From positions 1,612,001 to 1,676,000 of the forward strand of contig NZ_JQMJ01000004.1 in the NCBI RefSeq assembly GCF_000744655.1: a stretch of DNA of 64,000 nt, written 5' to 3'. The notes under the pieces were generated by a model. It ran no database searches. It was not told the origin of the DNA and saw nothing but the letters and a program-made list of their open reading frames with translations. The translations under genes and the position numbers were made by a program. The stretch is from Streptacidiphilus rugosus AM-16. GTDB taxonomy: Bacteria > Actinomycetota > Actinomycetes > Streptomycetales > Streptomycetaceae. Below are positions 55,914 through 64,000 of this stretch, piece after piece (position 1 is the first letter of the stretch; the number at the start of each line of letters is the position of its first letter).

Positions 55914-57077
55914 TCACCTCTCCCTGACCACAACGAACTCGGCGAGCGCGGCGAACTGCGCCCGCACCTCCGTCGGCATGGCGACCTCGTCCAGAGCCGC
56001 CAGGGCCGTGCTGTGCTGACGGCGGGCCTCCTCCGCCGTCCAGGCGCGGCCGCCCGCCTCCTCGATCAGCGCCGCGCGCACCGCGAGTTGTTCCTCGTCC
56101 TCGTGGCCGCGGCCCTCCGGGTCGGCGAGCAGCTCCGCGAGGCGCAGCGAGGCCTTGTTGCCCTCGGCCAGGGCGGCCGAGACCGGGAGGGACTTCTTGC
56201 GCTGGCGCAGGTCGCCGAAGTTGGGCTTGCCGGTGACCTCCGTCTCGCCCCAGATGCCGAGCAGGTCGTCCACGGCCTGGAAGGCGAGACCGAGGTGGTA
56301 GCCGTAGCGCTCCAGCGCGTCGGCGGAGGCGTCGTCGATACCGGCCAGCACCGCGCCGATGGACGCGGAGACGGCGAGCAGCGCGCCGGTCTTGTTGCCC
56401 TCCATCTCCAGGCACTCGGCGACGGAGACGCGGTCGCGGTGCTCGAAGGAGAGGTCCTGCGCCTGGCCGTCGATCAGCTTGCGGGTGGCGGTGGTGAGCC
56501 GCCGCACGGCGCGGCCGGCGTCGACCGCGGAGGCGGTGCCGTGGCCGGGGGTCTCCAGCAGGATCTCGTTGGCCAGCGCCATCATCGCGTCGCCGACCAG
56601 GATGGCCTGGGCGGGACCGAAGACGGTCCAGACGGTGGCGCGGTGACGGCGGGTCTCGTCGCCGTCCATCAGGTCGTCGTGGAGCAGCGAGAAGTTGTGC
56701 ACCAGCTCGACGGCGACTCCGCCGGGGACGCCGACGGCGGCCGGGGCGCCGGCCGCGCGGGTGGAGAGCAGCGCCAGGGCCGGGCGGACGGCCTTGCCGC
56801 TGTCGGCGTTGGTCGGCAGGCCCTCGGCGTCGGTCCAGCCGAAGTGGTAGGCGGAGACCGCGTCCATGGGCGGGGCGAGCCGGGAGACCGCCTCCCTGAG
56901 CACCGGGGTGCACAGGGTCCTGCCGTGATCCAGCAGGGACAGCACGTCGACTGCCTCCACCGTCGGTGCCTGATCGGGGCGCGCTACCACGCTGGTTCCC
57001 TCTCCGTTCGCTCTGGTGTGTCGCATCTGTTCGTCGGACTGTTCGTGGTTCGGTGCTTCGGTGCGGACATCGGTCAT
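55914..57077 (-). CDS. Polyprenyl diphosphate synthase (FPP/GGPP type)
   Basis: 387-aa trans-prenyltransferase. First aspartate-rich motif LLHDDLMDGD (133-140); second QAVDDLLGIWGE (267-278) reads DDLLG instead of the usual DDxxD, as in several streptomycete hopanoid-cluster enzymes. Supplies farnesyl diphosphate for squalene. ATG overlaps the hpnE stop (ATGA). Chain length cannot be read from sequence; FPP fits the pathway. Confidence 0.92.
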   Translation of the reverse strand: MTDVRTEAPNHEQSDEQMRHTRANGEGTSVVARPDQAPTVEAVDVLSLLDHGRTLCTPVLREAVSRLAPPMDAVSAYHFGWTDAEGLPTNADSGKAVRPALALLSTRAAGAPAAVGVPGGVAVELVHNFSLLHDDLMDGDETRRHRATVWTVFGPAQAILVGDAMMALANEILLETPGHGTASAVDAGRAVRRLTTATRKLIDGQAQDLSFEHRDRVSVAECLEMEGNKTGALLAVSASIGAVLAGIDDASADALERYGYHLGLAFQAVDDLLGIWGETEVTGKPNFGDLRQRKKSLPVSAALAEGNKASLRLAELLADPEGRGHEDEEQLAVRAALIEEAGGRAWTAEEARRQHSTALAALDEVAMPTEVRAQFAALAEFVVVRER

Positions 57078-58462
57078 CGCAGCTCTCCCAGGACGCTTCG
57101 GGCCGCTGCGGTACCGCTGCGCACGGCGCTCTCCATGGTTGCGGGCCAGCCGGTGGCGGTCCACGAGCCGGCCAGGTGCACGCCCGGCGTCCGGGTCCGC
57201 GCGCCGGGGCGCAGCCGGGCGGTGCCGGGGGCGGGAGCGAAGGTGGCGGTGCGCTCCCTGGTCACGAAGAACTCGGTGATCTCCGCGTGTCTGGCCCTGG
57301 GGAGCAAGCGCTCCAGGGCCGGGACGTAGCGCTGCCGCAGCACCGAGACCGGCAGGTCGACCTCGGCCTGCGCGGCGGACTGGGACAGCGCCAGGTACTG
57401 GCCGGGCCCCTGGAGCCCGGAGTGCGGGGTGCGGTCGAAGACCCACTGGATCGGCGAGCCGAGCGCGGCCAGGAACGGCTGGTCGAGCACCGGCCGGTCG
57501 TAGACCACGTGGACGTTGAGGATCGGCGCGTAGCCGAGGCCGAGCAGCGCGTCGGGCTCGTCGAGGCTGCCGGGCGGGAGCAGGGCGTGCGCGGCGTCCT
57601 GCGGGACGGCCAGCACCAGCGCGTCGAGGTCGGCGAAGGTCTCCGCGCCGCCGTCGAGCCGCTCGCCCTCCAGCTGGACCGTGTGCCGTCCTTCGCCGTC
57701 GCCGGAGGGCTTGACCTCGACGGCCCGGGCGCGCAGCAGCACCCGCACACCGGCGCGGTCAAGCGCGGCGCGCGCCATGTCGTCGTGGATCCGGCCCAGC
57801 GGGACGCGGGCGAAGCCGATGTCGGAGGCGCCGGGCTCGGAGAGCAGCCCGGTCTTGAAGACCATCGCGGCCAGTGCCAGCGAGGACTCGTCGGCCGTGG
57901 CGTTCAGGGTGGCGACGCCGACCAGGTCCCACAGCGCCTCTATGGCCCGCGCCGACTGGCCGTGCTCGCGCAGCCAGTCGCCGAAGGAGCGCTGGTCCAG
58001 CGCCGGGTCGGCCAGGTCGAGCCGCTTGAGCGCGAGCGCCGCGCGGCCGGTGGCGGCGCGTTCGGTCAGGCTCAGGTGCGGGTATCCGGCCAGGCCGCGG
58101 CCCAGGTGCAGCGGCACCGGCAGCGGATCCCTGCGGAGGCTGCCGGCCCGGCCGGTGTTCACGTCGTGCACGGGCACGTCGAGGCGCGGCTGGATCCAGA
58201 CCTCGTCGCGCACGCCGAGGCGCTGCAGCAGACCGCGGTAGGCGGTGCAGCAGCGCAGGAAGACGTGCTGGCCGTTGTCGACCGTCAGCGCGCCGCGCCG
58301 GAAGGAGAAGGCGAGGCCGCCGAGCCGGGGCCTGGCCTCCGCGAGGGTGACGGAGAGCCCCGCGTCGGCGAGGCGAAGCGCGGCGGTGATGCCGGCCAGC
58401 CCGCCGCCGACGACCAGCGCCCTCCGTGTGCCCGACCGGTGCGTGCTCGCGCTGCCGCTCAC
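57074..58462 (-). CDS. hpnE: Squalene-associated FAD desaturase (HpnE)
   Basis: 462 aa, amine-oxidase-like flavoprotein: VVGGGLAGITAALRLADAG (FAD Rossmann), FRRGALTVDNGQHVFLRCC, and the C-terminal AGSWTATGWPATMESAVRSG FAD segment. Reduces hydroxysqualene to squalene in the HpnCDE route. GTG start at 58462 with GGGGGG-type purines upstream. 109-bp gap from hpnD is the longest within the hpnC-hpnG block and shows no gene. Confidence 0.93.
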   Translation of the reverse strand: MSGSASTHRSGTRRALVVGGGLAGITAALRLADAGLSVTLAEARPRLGGLAFSFRRGALTVDNGQHVFLRCCTAYRGLLQRLGVRDEVWIQPRLDVPVHDVNTGRAGSLRRDPLPVPLHLGRGLAGYPHLSLTERAATGRAALALKRLDLADPALDQRSFGDWLREHGQSARAIEALWDLVGVATLNATADESSLALAAMVFKTGLLSEPGASDIGFARVPLGRIHDDMARAALDRAGVRVLLRARAVEVKPSGDGEGRHTVQLEGERLDGGAETFADLDALVLAVPQDAAHALLPPGSLDEPDALLGLGYAPILNVHVVYDRPVLDQPFLAALGSPIQWVFDRTPHSGLQGPGQYLALSQSAAQAEVDLPVSVLRQRYVPALERLLPRARHAEITEFFVTRERTATFAPAPGTARLRPGARTRTPGVHLAGSWTATGWPATMESAVRSGTAAARSVLGELR

Positions 58463-58571
58463 CGGAGCCACCCCCCTTCCTGGTCCCGTACCAGCCGCGA
58501 CGCAGCGCAGCGACCAGTGGTTCCCCACCGGATCGGGCGGGCAAACGGGATCGACACGAACGGACGGCCTT

Positions 58572-59489
58572 TCAAGGGGTACGCCCTCCCACCAGGCCGG
58601 ACAGTGCTACGTAGGCCTTCTCCCAGCCGGGCAGCGAGACCCGGCCGCGCAGCACCGCCTCGGGCTCGGCGATGATCCGCTCCAGCACCCGGCGGTAGAT
58701 CCCGGCCATCGCGCCGACGCAGGCGCGGCTGCGGCGGTCCAGCATCGGCAGCAGCCGCAGCCCCTCGTCGAAGTACTCCTGGGCGCGCCTGGCCTCGAAC
58801 AGCACCAGTCCGCGGAAGTCGGCGTCGGCGGGCGGGGTGGTCAGGCCGAAGCCCTCCTCGCAGCCGAACCTGGCCAGGTCCTCGGAGGGCAGGTAGACCC
58901 GGCCGATGGAGGCGTCCTCGCGGACGTCGCGCAGGATGTTGGTGAGCTGCAGGGCGAGGCCGAGCGTGTCGGCGTACTCGGCGCCGCGCTTGGGGTCGGT
59001 GCAGCCGAAGACCGCGAGCGAGAGGCGGCCGACGGTGCCGGCCACGCAGCGGCAGTACAGGCGCAGCTGCTCGAAGGTGGCGTACTCGGTTCCCCTGACG
59101 TCCATCTCCATGCCGTCGATCAGCTCGTCGAAGGCGTCGAGCGGGATCGGGAAGAGGCCGCAGCTGTGGGCGAGGGCGACCTTGACCGGGTCGGTGTCCT
59201 CCGGCTCGACCGAGCCCTCGCGGATCGCGTCGAGCAGGGCGCGGGTGCGGCCCAGCTCCTCGAACTTGCGCGCGTCGGACCAGCCGCCGTCGCCGATGTC
59301 GTCGATCCGACGGGCCAGGGCGTAGATCGCGGACATGGCCTGGCGCTTGGCCTGGGGCAGCAGTCGGATGCCGTAGGAGAAGTTCTTGGCCTGGCTCCCG
59401 GTCACCGCCTCGCAGTACTGGTAGGCCGCTGCCACCTGTGGTGACAGCGGCTCCACCGCCGTGCCCGTCCCCTTGATCTGCGGACTCAC
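58572..59489 (-). CDS. hpnD: Presqualene diphosphate synthase (HpnD)
   Basis: 305-aa trans-isoprenyl diphosphate synthase: first Asp-rich motif ARRIDDIGDGG, second NILRDVREDASIGRVYLP. Condenses two FPP to presqualene diphosphate. GTG start overlaps the hpnC stop by 4 bp. Confidence 0.95.
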   Translation of the reverse strand: MSPQIKGTGTAVEPLSPQVAAAYQYCEAVTGSQAKNFSYGIRLLPQAKRQAMSAIYALARRIDDIGDGGWSDARKFEELGRTRALLDAIREGSVEPEDTDPVKVALAHSCGLFPIPLDAFDELIDGMEMDVRGTEYATFEQLRLYCRCVAGTVGRLSLAVFGCTDPKRGAEYADTLGLALQLTNILRDVREDASIGRVYLPSEDLARFGCEEGFGLTTPPADADFRGLVLFEARRAQEYFDEGLRLLPMLDRRSRACVGAMAGIYRRVLERIIAEPEAVLRGRVSLPGWEKAYVALSGLVGGRTP

Positions 59490-60571
59490 CTCATGCCTTT
59501 CGGATCACTCTTCGGTTCAGCGCCGCGCCGTGCCGCACTGCTCTGCTCATCCTTGCGCCGCGCGGGCTGCTTCGCGGGAAGCAGCAGGGCCGGGAGCAGG
59601 GCTCCGGCCACCTCGCGCAGCAGCCGCCCCTTGCCGGCCTTGGGCGACGTCGCCAGGACGTCGTACCCGGCCGCCTCGACCGCGCCGAGCGCGGCGTACC
59701 CGCCCGCCGCGAAGCCGGAGAGCAGCAGCCGGAGCCGCCCGCTCACCGAGGCGAGCAGCGGCGCGCCCTCGTCGAGCAGGGCGCGGGTGCGCTCCGCCTC
59801 GAACATGACCAGACCGCGCAGGGCCGTCCCGGCGCGGTCGGCGTCGAGATCGCGCTCGGTGACGCCGAAGCGCTTCATGTCCCGCGCCGGGAGGTAGACG
59901 CGCCCCCTGGCCCGGTCCTCGGCGACGTCCTGCAGGTGCTCGACGACCTGCAGCCCGCTGCAGACGGCGTCGGACCAGCGCAGCCGCTCCGGCGTGGCCA
60001 GACCGGCGAGCTGGAGCACCAGCCGGCCGACCGGGTTCGCGGACAGCTCGCAGTAGGCCATCAGGTCGTCGAAGGTCTCGTAGCGGGCGACGCGCTGGTC
60101 GACCCGGTTGGCCTCGATCAGACCGCGGAAGGGCTCGACGGTCAGGCCGTGCCGGTCGATGACGGGCACCAGGGCCGCGATCAGCGGGTGCCGCGGCGGT
60201 GTCGCGCCGGGCGTGCCCAGGACCGCCTCGAAGGCCGCGTCGACGTCCGCGTCGAGGGCGTCGAGCAGGGCGAGCCTGAAGGCGGTGTCGGCCTCGGTGC
60301 CGGGCTCGGCGTCCGGGTGTTCGACGCCGAGCAGCTCGGCGGTGCCGCGCGGGTCGGGCAGGTCGCCGTCGCCCGCGTCGTCGACCAGGCGGGCGAAGCC
60401 GTAGACGGTCATGAGCCCCTGGCGCATGGCCGGCGGCAGGAAGAAGGGGGCGACGGGGAAGTTCTCCCGCGCCGCCTTGTCGAGCACCGCTCCGGAGGAG
60501 CCCACCGAGGCTTCCCCGGCCGCTTGCTCCTCGGACATCTGTTCACCGGACTGCTGTCGACGCACCGTCAT
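59486..60571 (-). CDS. hpnC: Hydroxysqualene synthase (HpnC)
   Basis: 361 aa, same fold as HpnD: ARLVDDAGDGD and VVEHLQDVAEDRARGRVYLP. Converts presqualene diphosphate to hydroxysqualene. Proline/basic C-terminal tail of ~30 residues is extra. Start at 60571 set by GGGGG at ~9-nt spacing. First gene of the operon; its promoter should lie in 60572-60721, but no clear -35/-10 pair was identified. Confidence 0.93.
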   Translation of the reverse strand: MTVRRQQSGEQMSEEQAAGEASVGSSGAVLDKAARENFPVAPFFLPPAMRQGLMTVYGFARLVDDAGDGDLPDPRGTAELLGVEHPDAEPGTEADTAFRLALLDALDADVDAAFEAVLGTPGATPPRHPLIAALVPVIDRHGLTVEPFRGLIEANRVDQRVARYETFDDLMAYCELSANPVGRLVLQLAGLATPERLRWSDAVCSGLQVVEHLQDVAEDRARGRVYLPARDMKRFGVTERDLDADRAGTALRGLVMFEAERTRALLDEGAPLLASVSGRLRLLLSGFAAGGYAALGAVEAAGYDVLATSPKAGKGRLLREVAGALLPALLLPAKQPARRKDEQSSAARRGAEPKSDPKGMR

Positions 60572-60721
60572 GACCGCCACCCCCCCGTTCTACACCGATC
60601 TTGACAAGCTGCCCACAGGGGACACGCCTTCGTGCCCGGCCGCCGCTGCCGCGCCCCCGCGCACCGGCCCCATGGATCTTGCTCGTAAGCCTATGACCCG
60701 CAGCCTACGTCCCCGCACCGT

Positions 60722-60752
60722 CAGCCGCCGCGGAGGGTGGTCGCGGCGGCTG
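60722..60752 (-). terminator. Terminator hairpin after Wzt-like gene
   Basis: Perfect 11-bp stem (60722-60732 with 60742-60752), 9-nt loop, 52 nt past the ABC ATPase stop; separates it from the hopanoid operon. Confidence 0.7.
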
Positions 60753-60803
60753 TCGGATCGTTATGGATGGTGTCCGGACGGTCTGCCCGGCAGCGCTGGA
60801 AGG

Positions 60804-61628
60804 TCAGCGCTTCTTGGTCCAGTCCTCGTACTCCTTGACGACGTCCTCGGTGGCGCCGTCGGCGCGGATCACGCCGTGCTCCAGCCAGATGGTCCGGTTG
60901 CAGACCTCCCGGATGGCGGAGTTGCTGTGCGAGACCAGGAAGACCGTACCGGCTTCCTTGCGCAGCTCGCGGATGCGGTCCTCACTGCGCTTGCGGAAGG
61001 CCGCGTCACCGGTGGACAGCGCCTCGTCGATCAGCAGCACGTCGTGGCTGCGCGCCGCGGAGATGGCGAAGCGGAGACGGGCGCCCATGCCGGAGGAGTA
61101 GGTGCGCATCGGCAGCGAGATGAAGTCGCCCTTCTCGTTGATGCCGGAGAAGTCGACGATGCCCTGGTACTTCTCCCGGACCTCGGCGTAGCTCATGCCC
61201 ATGGCCAGGCAGCCCAGCACGACGTTGCGCTCGCCGGTGAGGTCGTTCATCAGGGCCGCGTTCACGCCGAGCAGCGAGGGCTGGCCGTCCGTGTAGATGG
61301 CGCCCTGGGCGGTCGGCAGCAGGCCCGCGATGGCGGCCAGCGTGGTCGACTTGCCGCTGCCGTTCGAGCCGATCAGGCCGATCGCCTCGCCCTTGTAGGC
61401 GGTGAAGCTGATGCCCCTGACCGCGTGCACCTCGGTCAGCGCCGGGGAGGCCTTGCGGTTGACGATCCGGGACAGCGCGGAGGTCGCGGAGCCCTTGCCG
61501 GCTCCGGCTCCGTAGACCTTGTACACGATGTGGACGTTGTCCACGATCACCGTGGGGATCTTCTCGGTGGGAACGGGCGGCGGCCCCTGGGGGTCCAGCA
61601 CCTCGTCCATCATCTCCTGGTCATCCAC
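60804..61628 (-). CDS. Polysaccharide/teichoic-acid ABC exporter ATPase (Wzt/TagH-like)
   Basis: 274 aa. Walker A GSNGSGKST, signature YSSGMGARL, Walker B LLIDEAL, and the Wzt-type insertion ALSRIVNRKASPALTEVHAV. Energises export of an undecaprenyl-linked wall polymer with the permease at 61621. GTG start overlaps the permease stop by 8 bp (GGAG upstream). No C-terminal carbohydrate-binding domain. Confidence 0.93.
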   Translation of the reverse strand: MDDQEMMDEVLDPQGPPPVPTEKIPTVIVDNVHIVYKVYGAGAGKGSATSALSRIVNRKASPALTEVHAVRGISFTAYKGEAIGLIGSNGSGKSTTLAAIAGLLPTAQGAIYTDGQPSLLGVNAALMNDLTGERNVVLGCLAMGMSYAEVREKYQGIVDFSGINEKGDFISLPMRTYSSGMGARLRFAISAARSHDVLLIDEALSTGDAAFRKRSEDRIRELRKEAGTVFLVSHSNSAIREVCNRTIWLEHGVIRADGATEDVVKEYEDWTKKR

Positions 61629-62535
61629 GACCGTACTCCTGCTCCGCCTTCCAGAAGAAGACATATCCACCAAGACCGACCAGCACTGCCCAGGCTAGGG
61701 CCATCGGCCAGACATGGTGCGGCAGGCTGCTCGCCGCGACCGTGTCGATGAGCGCGTAGCGCATCAGCTCGATGTAGATCAGCGCGGGGTTCGCCTCCAG
61801 CAGCGTCGCCGCCCAGTGCGGCAGCTTGTCCGCCACCGTGGAGATGCTCCAGAAGACACCGGACATGTACATCCAGGTGCGGATCAGGAACGGCATCAGC
61901 TGGGCCATGTCCGTGGTCTTGGCGCCGATCCGGCCCATGAACATCGCCAGGCCGGCGTTGAAGATCGCCTGGAGCAGCAGCACCGGGATCATCAGCAGCC
62001 AGTTCACCGTCACCGGCACGCCGCTGACCAGAACGATCACGGCGAGCACGCCCATGGAGACCAGCAGCTGCTGGAGCTGGTTCAGGGTGACCGTGAGCGG
62101 CAGGGCGGCCCGCGGGAAGTGCAGCGCCCGGATCAGCCCGAGGTTGGCGGCGACCGACCGCGTGCCGTCCAGGACGGCCGACTGGGTGAAGTTGAAGATG
62201 AAGATACCCGTGCACAGGTACGGGACGAAGTTCGGAATGCCGCGGCTGGTGCCGAGGATCACGCCGAAGATCAGGAAGTAGACGGCCGCGTTGAGCAGCG
62301 GCGTCAGGATCTGCCAGACCTGCCCCAGCTTGGAGGACGTGTACTGCACGGTCAGCTTGGCCGTCGCGTAGGCGGTGATGAAGTGCCGACGCGCCCACAG
62401 CTGCCGGGAGTACCCGAGAAGCGTGGGCCGCTTGCCGCTGACGGTCAACCCGTACTTCGCGGCAAGCTCCGCGGGGGTCAACCCCGCGTCCGGGTCGGCT
62501 GCGCTGGCCGCCCGCTGCTCATACACCGTGGACAC
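61621..62535 (-). CDS. Polysaccharide/teichoic-acid ABC exporter permease (Wzm/TagG-like)
   Basis: 304 aa, six TM helices of the ABC-2 type: ITAYATAKLTVQYTSSKLGQVWQILTPLLNAAVYFLIFGVI is the TagG signature start, then VPYLCTGIFIFNF and IRTWMYMSGVFWS. GTG 62535 is chosen because GGGAG precedes it at good spacing. Partners the ATPase as a two-gene operon; no glycosyltransferase genes are adjacent, so its cargo is unknown. Confidence 0.92.
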   Translation of the reverse strand: MSTVYEQRAASAADPDAGLTPAELAAKYGLTVSGKRPTLLGYSRQLWARRHFITAYATAKLTVQYTSSKLGQVWQILTPLLNAAVYFLIFGVILGTSRGIPNFVPYLCTGIFIFNFTQSAVLDGTRSVAANLGLIRALHFPRAALPLTVTLNQLQQLLVSMGVLAVIVLVSGVPVTVNWLLMIPVLLLQAIFNAGLAMFMGRIGAKTTDMAQLMPFLIRTWMYMSGVFWSISTVADKLPHWAATLLEANPALIYIELMRYALIDTVAASSLPHHVWPMALAWAVLVGLGGYVFFWKAEQEYGRG

Positions 62536-62706
62536 GCTACTCCCAAGCCTTCGCCCCACTGGACAGAACGAAACGGTATCGTCTCGTCCTGGGTAGGACG
62601 CTAACGGGGGCGACCGACGGAACGCAACCGTTACGTCGCAACGCTGGCGTATCGTGGGGCTCGGAAACCGGAGTCACGGCAGCCACCAGTGCTGACAGGG
62701 GAGCAT

Positions 62707-63360
62707 ATGGGAACGCAGTCGATGCCCGCCGCAGTGGCCGAACCCGCAGGTCGACCGGTCGCCGGCGGCGAGGCGAAGCGCCCGCCCGCAGGGGCGGCAC
62801 TGCTGCGCGGCGATGTGACCGAAGCCATTCACGAGGCGGTCTTCGAGGAGCTCGCGACGACCGGCTACGCCCGGCTGTCGATCGAGGCCGTGGCCCGGCG
62901 CGCGGGGGTCGGGAAGACCGCCGTCTACCGGCGCTGGCGCTCGAAGCTGCCGATGGTGATCGAGGTCGTCTCCCAGGTCGTCAGCACCGGGATCGTCCTG
63001 CCGGACACCGGCTCGCTGGTGGAGGACCTGCGCCTGCTGGTCCAGGTCGTGCACCGGATCCTGCGACACCCGCTGGCCGCGCAGATCGTGCCCGACCTGC
63101 TGGCCGAGGCGGCCCGCAACCCCGGCATCGCGGACACCCTGGCGGTGGCGCTGCGCGAGGCCCAGCGGGAGTCCAGCGCCGCGCTGGTGGCCCGCGCGGT
63201 GGCCCGCGGCGAGCTGCGCGAGGGCGCCGACCCCGACCTGGCGCTGGACCTGATCGCCGGTCCCCTCTACTGGCACCTGCTGGTCACCCGCGGCCCGGTC
63301 ACCCGCGACTACCTGGACCGGCTCACCCGGGCCATCGCCGCCGCGCTGAGCGCCGCGTGA
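62707..63360 (+). CDS. TetR-family regulator
   Basis: 217 aa. HTH segment LATTGYARLSIEAVARRAGVGKTAVYRRWRSKLPMVIEVV (the YRRW type, common in AcrR-like regulators), then a TetR_C_16-like helix bundle. ATG follows GGGGAG. Divergent from the Wzm/Wzt pair and overlapping the PNPOx gene downstream by 4 bp (GTGA); likely controls one of them. Confidence 0.92.
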   Translation: MGTQSMPAAVAEPAGRPVAGGEAKRPPAGAALLRGDVTEAIHEAVFEELATTGYARLSIEAVARRAGVGKTAVYRRWRSKLPMVIEVVSQVVSTGIVLPDTGSLVEDLRLLVQVVHRILRHPLAAQIVPDLLAEAARNPGIADTLAVALREAQRESSAALVARAVARGELREGADPDLALDLIAGPLYWHLLVTRGPVTRDYLDRLTRAIAAALSAA

Positions 63361-64000
63361 GCGGCGCGGGGCCGGTCCGGGACCTGCTCTTCGGGGTGCC
63401 GATGCTGGCGGGCGAGCTGCCCGGCTTCGCGGCGGAGGCCGCGCCGGAGGAGCCGTTCCCGCTGTTCCTCGACTGGCTGACGGAGGCGGTCGCCGCGGGC
63501 GTGAGCGAGCCGCACGCGATGTCCCTGGCCACGGTGGACCCCGACGGCTGCCCCGACCTCAGGATCGTGGCCCTGCGGGACGCCACCCCCGAGGGCTGGA
63601 CCTTCGCGACCGGAGCGGACAGCCCGAAGGCCCGACAGCTGGGTGGGCAGCCGCAGGCGGCGATCGGCTTCCACTGGCGCGAGCAGGGCCGCCAGATCCG
63701 CGCCCGCGGCCCGGTCGTCCGCGCGGACGCGGCGACGGCCGCGGCGGACTTCCTCGACCGCCTGCCGGGCTCCCGCGCGGCGAGCCTGGTCGGCCACCAG
63801 AGCGAGCCGCTGGCCGACCCGTCCGCCCTCCCCGACGCCTTCGCCGCAGCGCTCGCCGTGGTCGAGGCGGCGCCGGAGACGGTCGACCCTGCCCATGCGC
63901 TCTTCACCGTCCGCCCGGTCACCGTCGAGTTCTGGCAGGGCGTCCCCGGCCGTGGCCACGTCCGCCTCCAGTACCGCGCCGCCGCCCCGGTCGGCACGGC
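63357..64000 (+). CDS. Pyridoxamine 5'-phosphate oxidase-family protein (3' end cut)
   Basis: At least 214 residues of a split-barrel flavoprotein. AMSLATVDPDGCPDLRIVALRDATPEGWTFATG and the KARQLGGQPQAAIGFHWREQGRQIRARGPV region match the PdxH/PNPOx fold (FMN-phosphate and substrate contacts). GTG start overlaps the TetR stop (translational coupling). It resembles the PdxH-like enzymes lacking the strict PdxH C-terminus, but the end lies beyond the window, so B6 salvage versus another FMN/F420 role is undecided. Confidence 0.85.
   Translation, partial: MSGAGPVRDLLFGVPMLAGELPGFAAEAAPEEPFPLFLDWLTEAVAAGVSEPHAMSLATVDPDGCPDLRIVALRDATPEGWTFATGADSPKARQLGGQPQAAIGFHWREQGRQIRARGPVVRADAATAAADFLDRLPGSRAASLVGHQSEPLADPSALPDAFAAALAVVEAAPETVDPAHALFTVRPVTVEFWQGVPGRGHVRLQYRAAAPVGT

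Overview
The window is very GC-rich, with dense genes, frequent GTG starts and many 4-nt start/stop overlaps. Gene content points to a Streptomyces-like actinomycete (Streptomycetaceae): a complete-looking hopanoid cluster carrying its own dxs and ispG, an actinobacterial Lnt and GlmS, Tat-exported oxidases, several SMI1/KNR4 proteins and a dispersed inverted repeat seen in three intergenic regions. Species cannot be set from sequence alone.

Layout. 0-8 kb: a truncated DesK/NarL-type histidine kinase, divergent from an FtsX-type ABC exporter whose ATPase gene carries an apparent 2-nt frameshift; then a Tat-exported DyP-like protein with a DoxX-like and a small membrane protein. 8-12 kb: small accessory genes (SGNH hydrolase, SMI1/KNR4, membrane protein) and a membrane-ACT-GNAT fusion. 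12-16 kb: glmS with a small conserved partner, and lnt. 16.6-21.7 kb: an operon of an HSP90-family chaperone, a large TPR protein and a NIPSNAP protein. 22-26 kb: a PLP decarboxylase, then a multicopper oxidase/membrane protein pair divergent from a MarR regulator over a shared palindrome. 26-31 kb: SDR, Baeyer-Villiger-type monooxygenase and TetR regulator, divergent from hpnH, the hopanoid radical-SAM gene that is missing from its usual place in the main hopanoid cluster. 31-41 kb: secreted lipoprotein with a LAS-type zinc-peptidase motif, DHA2 MFS exporter, TrmB regulator, acyl-CoA ligase, an accessory patch (SMI1/KNR4, helical-repeat protein, decayed integrase) and a secreted lysozyme-like protein. 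41-47.3 kb: LapA-like protein, a tandem-MarR regulator, and a TetR-controlled APH-kinase/acyl-CoA dehydrogenase/SDR/SDR gene set resembling 4-hydroxyacyl-CoA catabolism. 48.5-60.6 kb: hopanoid operon hpnC-hpnD-hpnE-polyprenyl synthase-shc-hpnG-ispG-dxs-aminotransferase, all on the minus strand. 60.8-64 kb: Wzm/Wzt-like exporter, TetR regulator and a PNPOx-family gene cut by the window end.

How they work together. dxs and ispG boost isoprenoid supply, the polyprenyl synthase makes the allylic precursor, HpnC/D/E make squalene, Shc cyclises it, HpnH (about 22 kb away) adds adenosine, HpnG releases adenine and the aminotransferase makes the amino-polyol head group. Most other modules look independent: stress and envelope functions, lipid/CoA catabolism and accessory genes. 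No rRNA, tRNA, CRISPR array or intact insertion sequence was seen.
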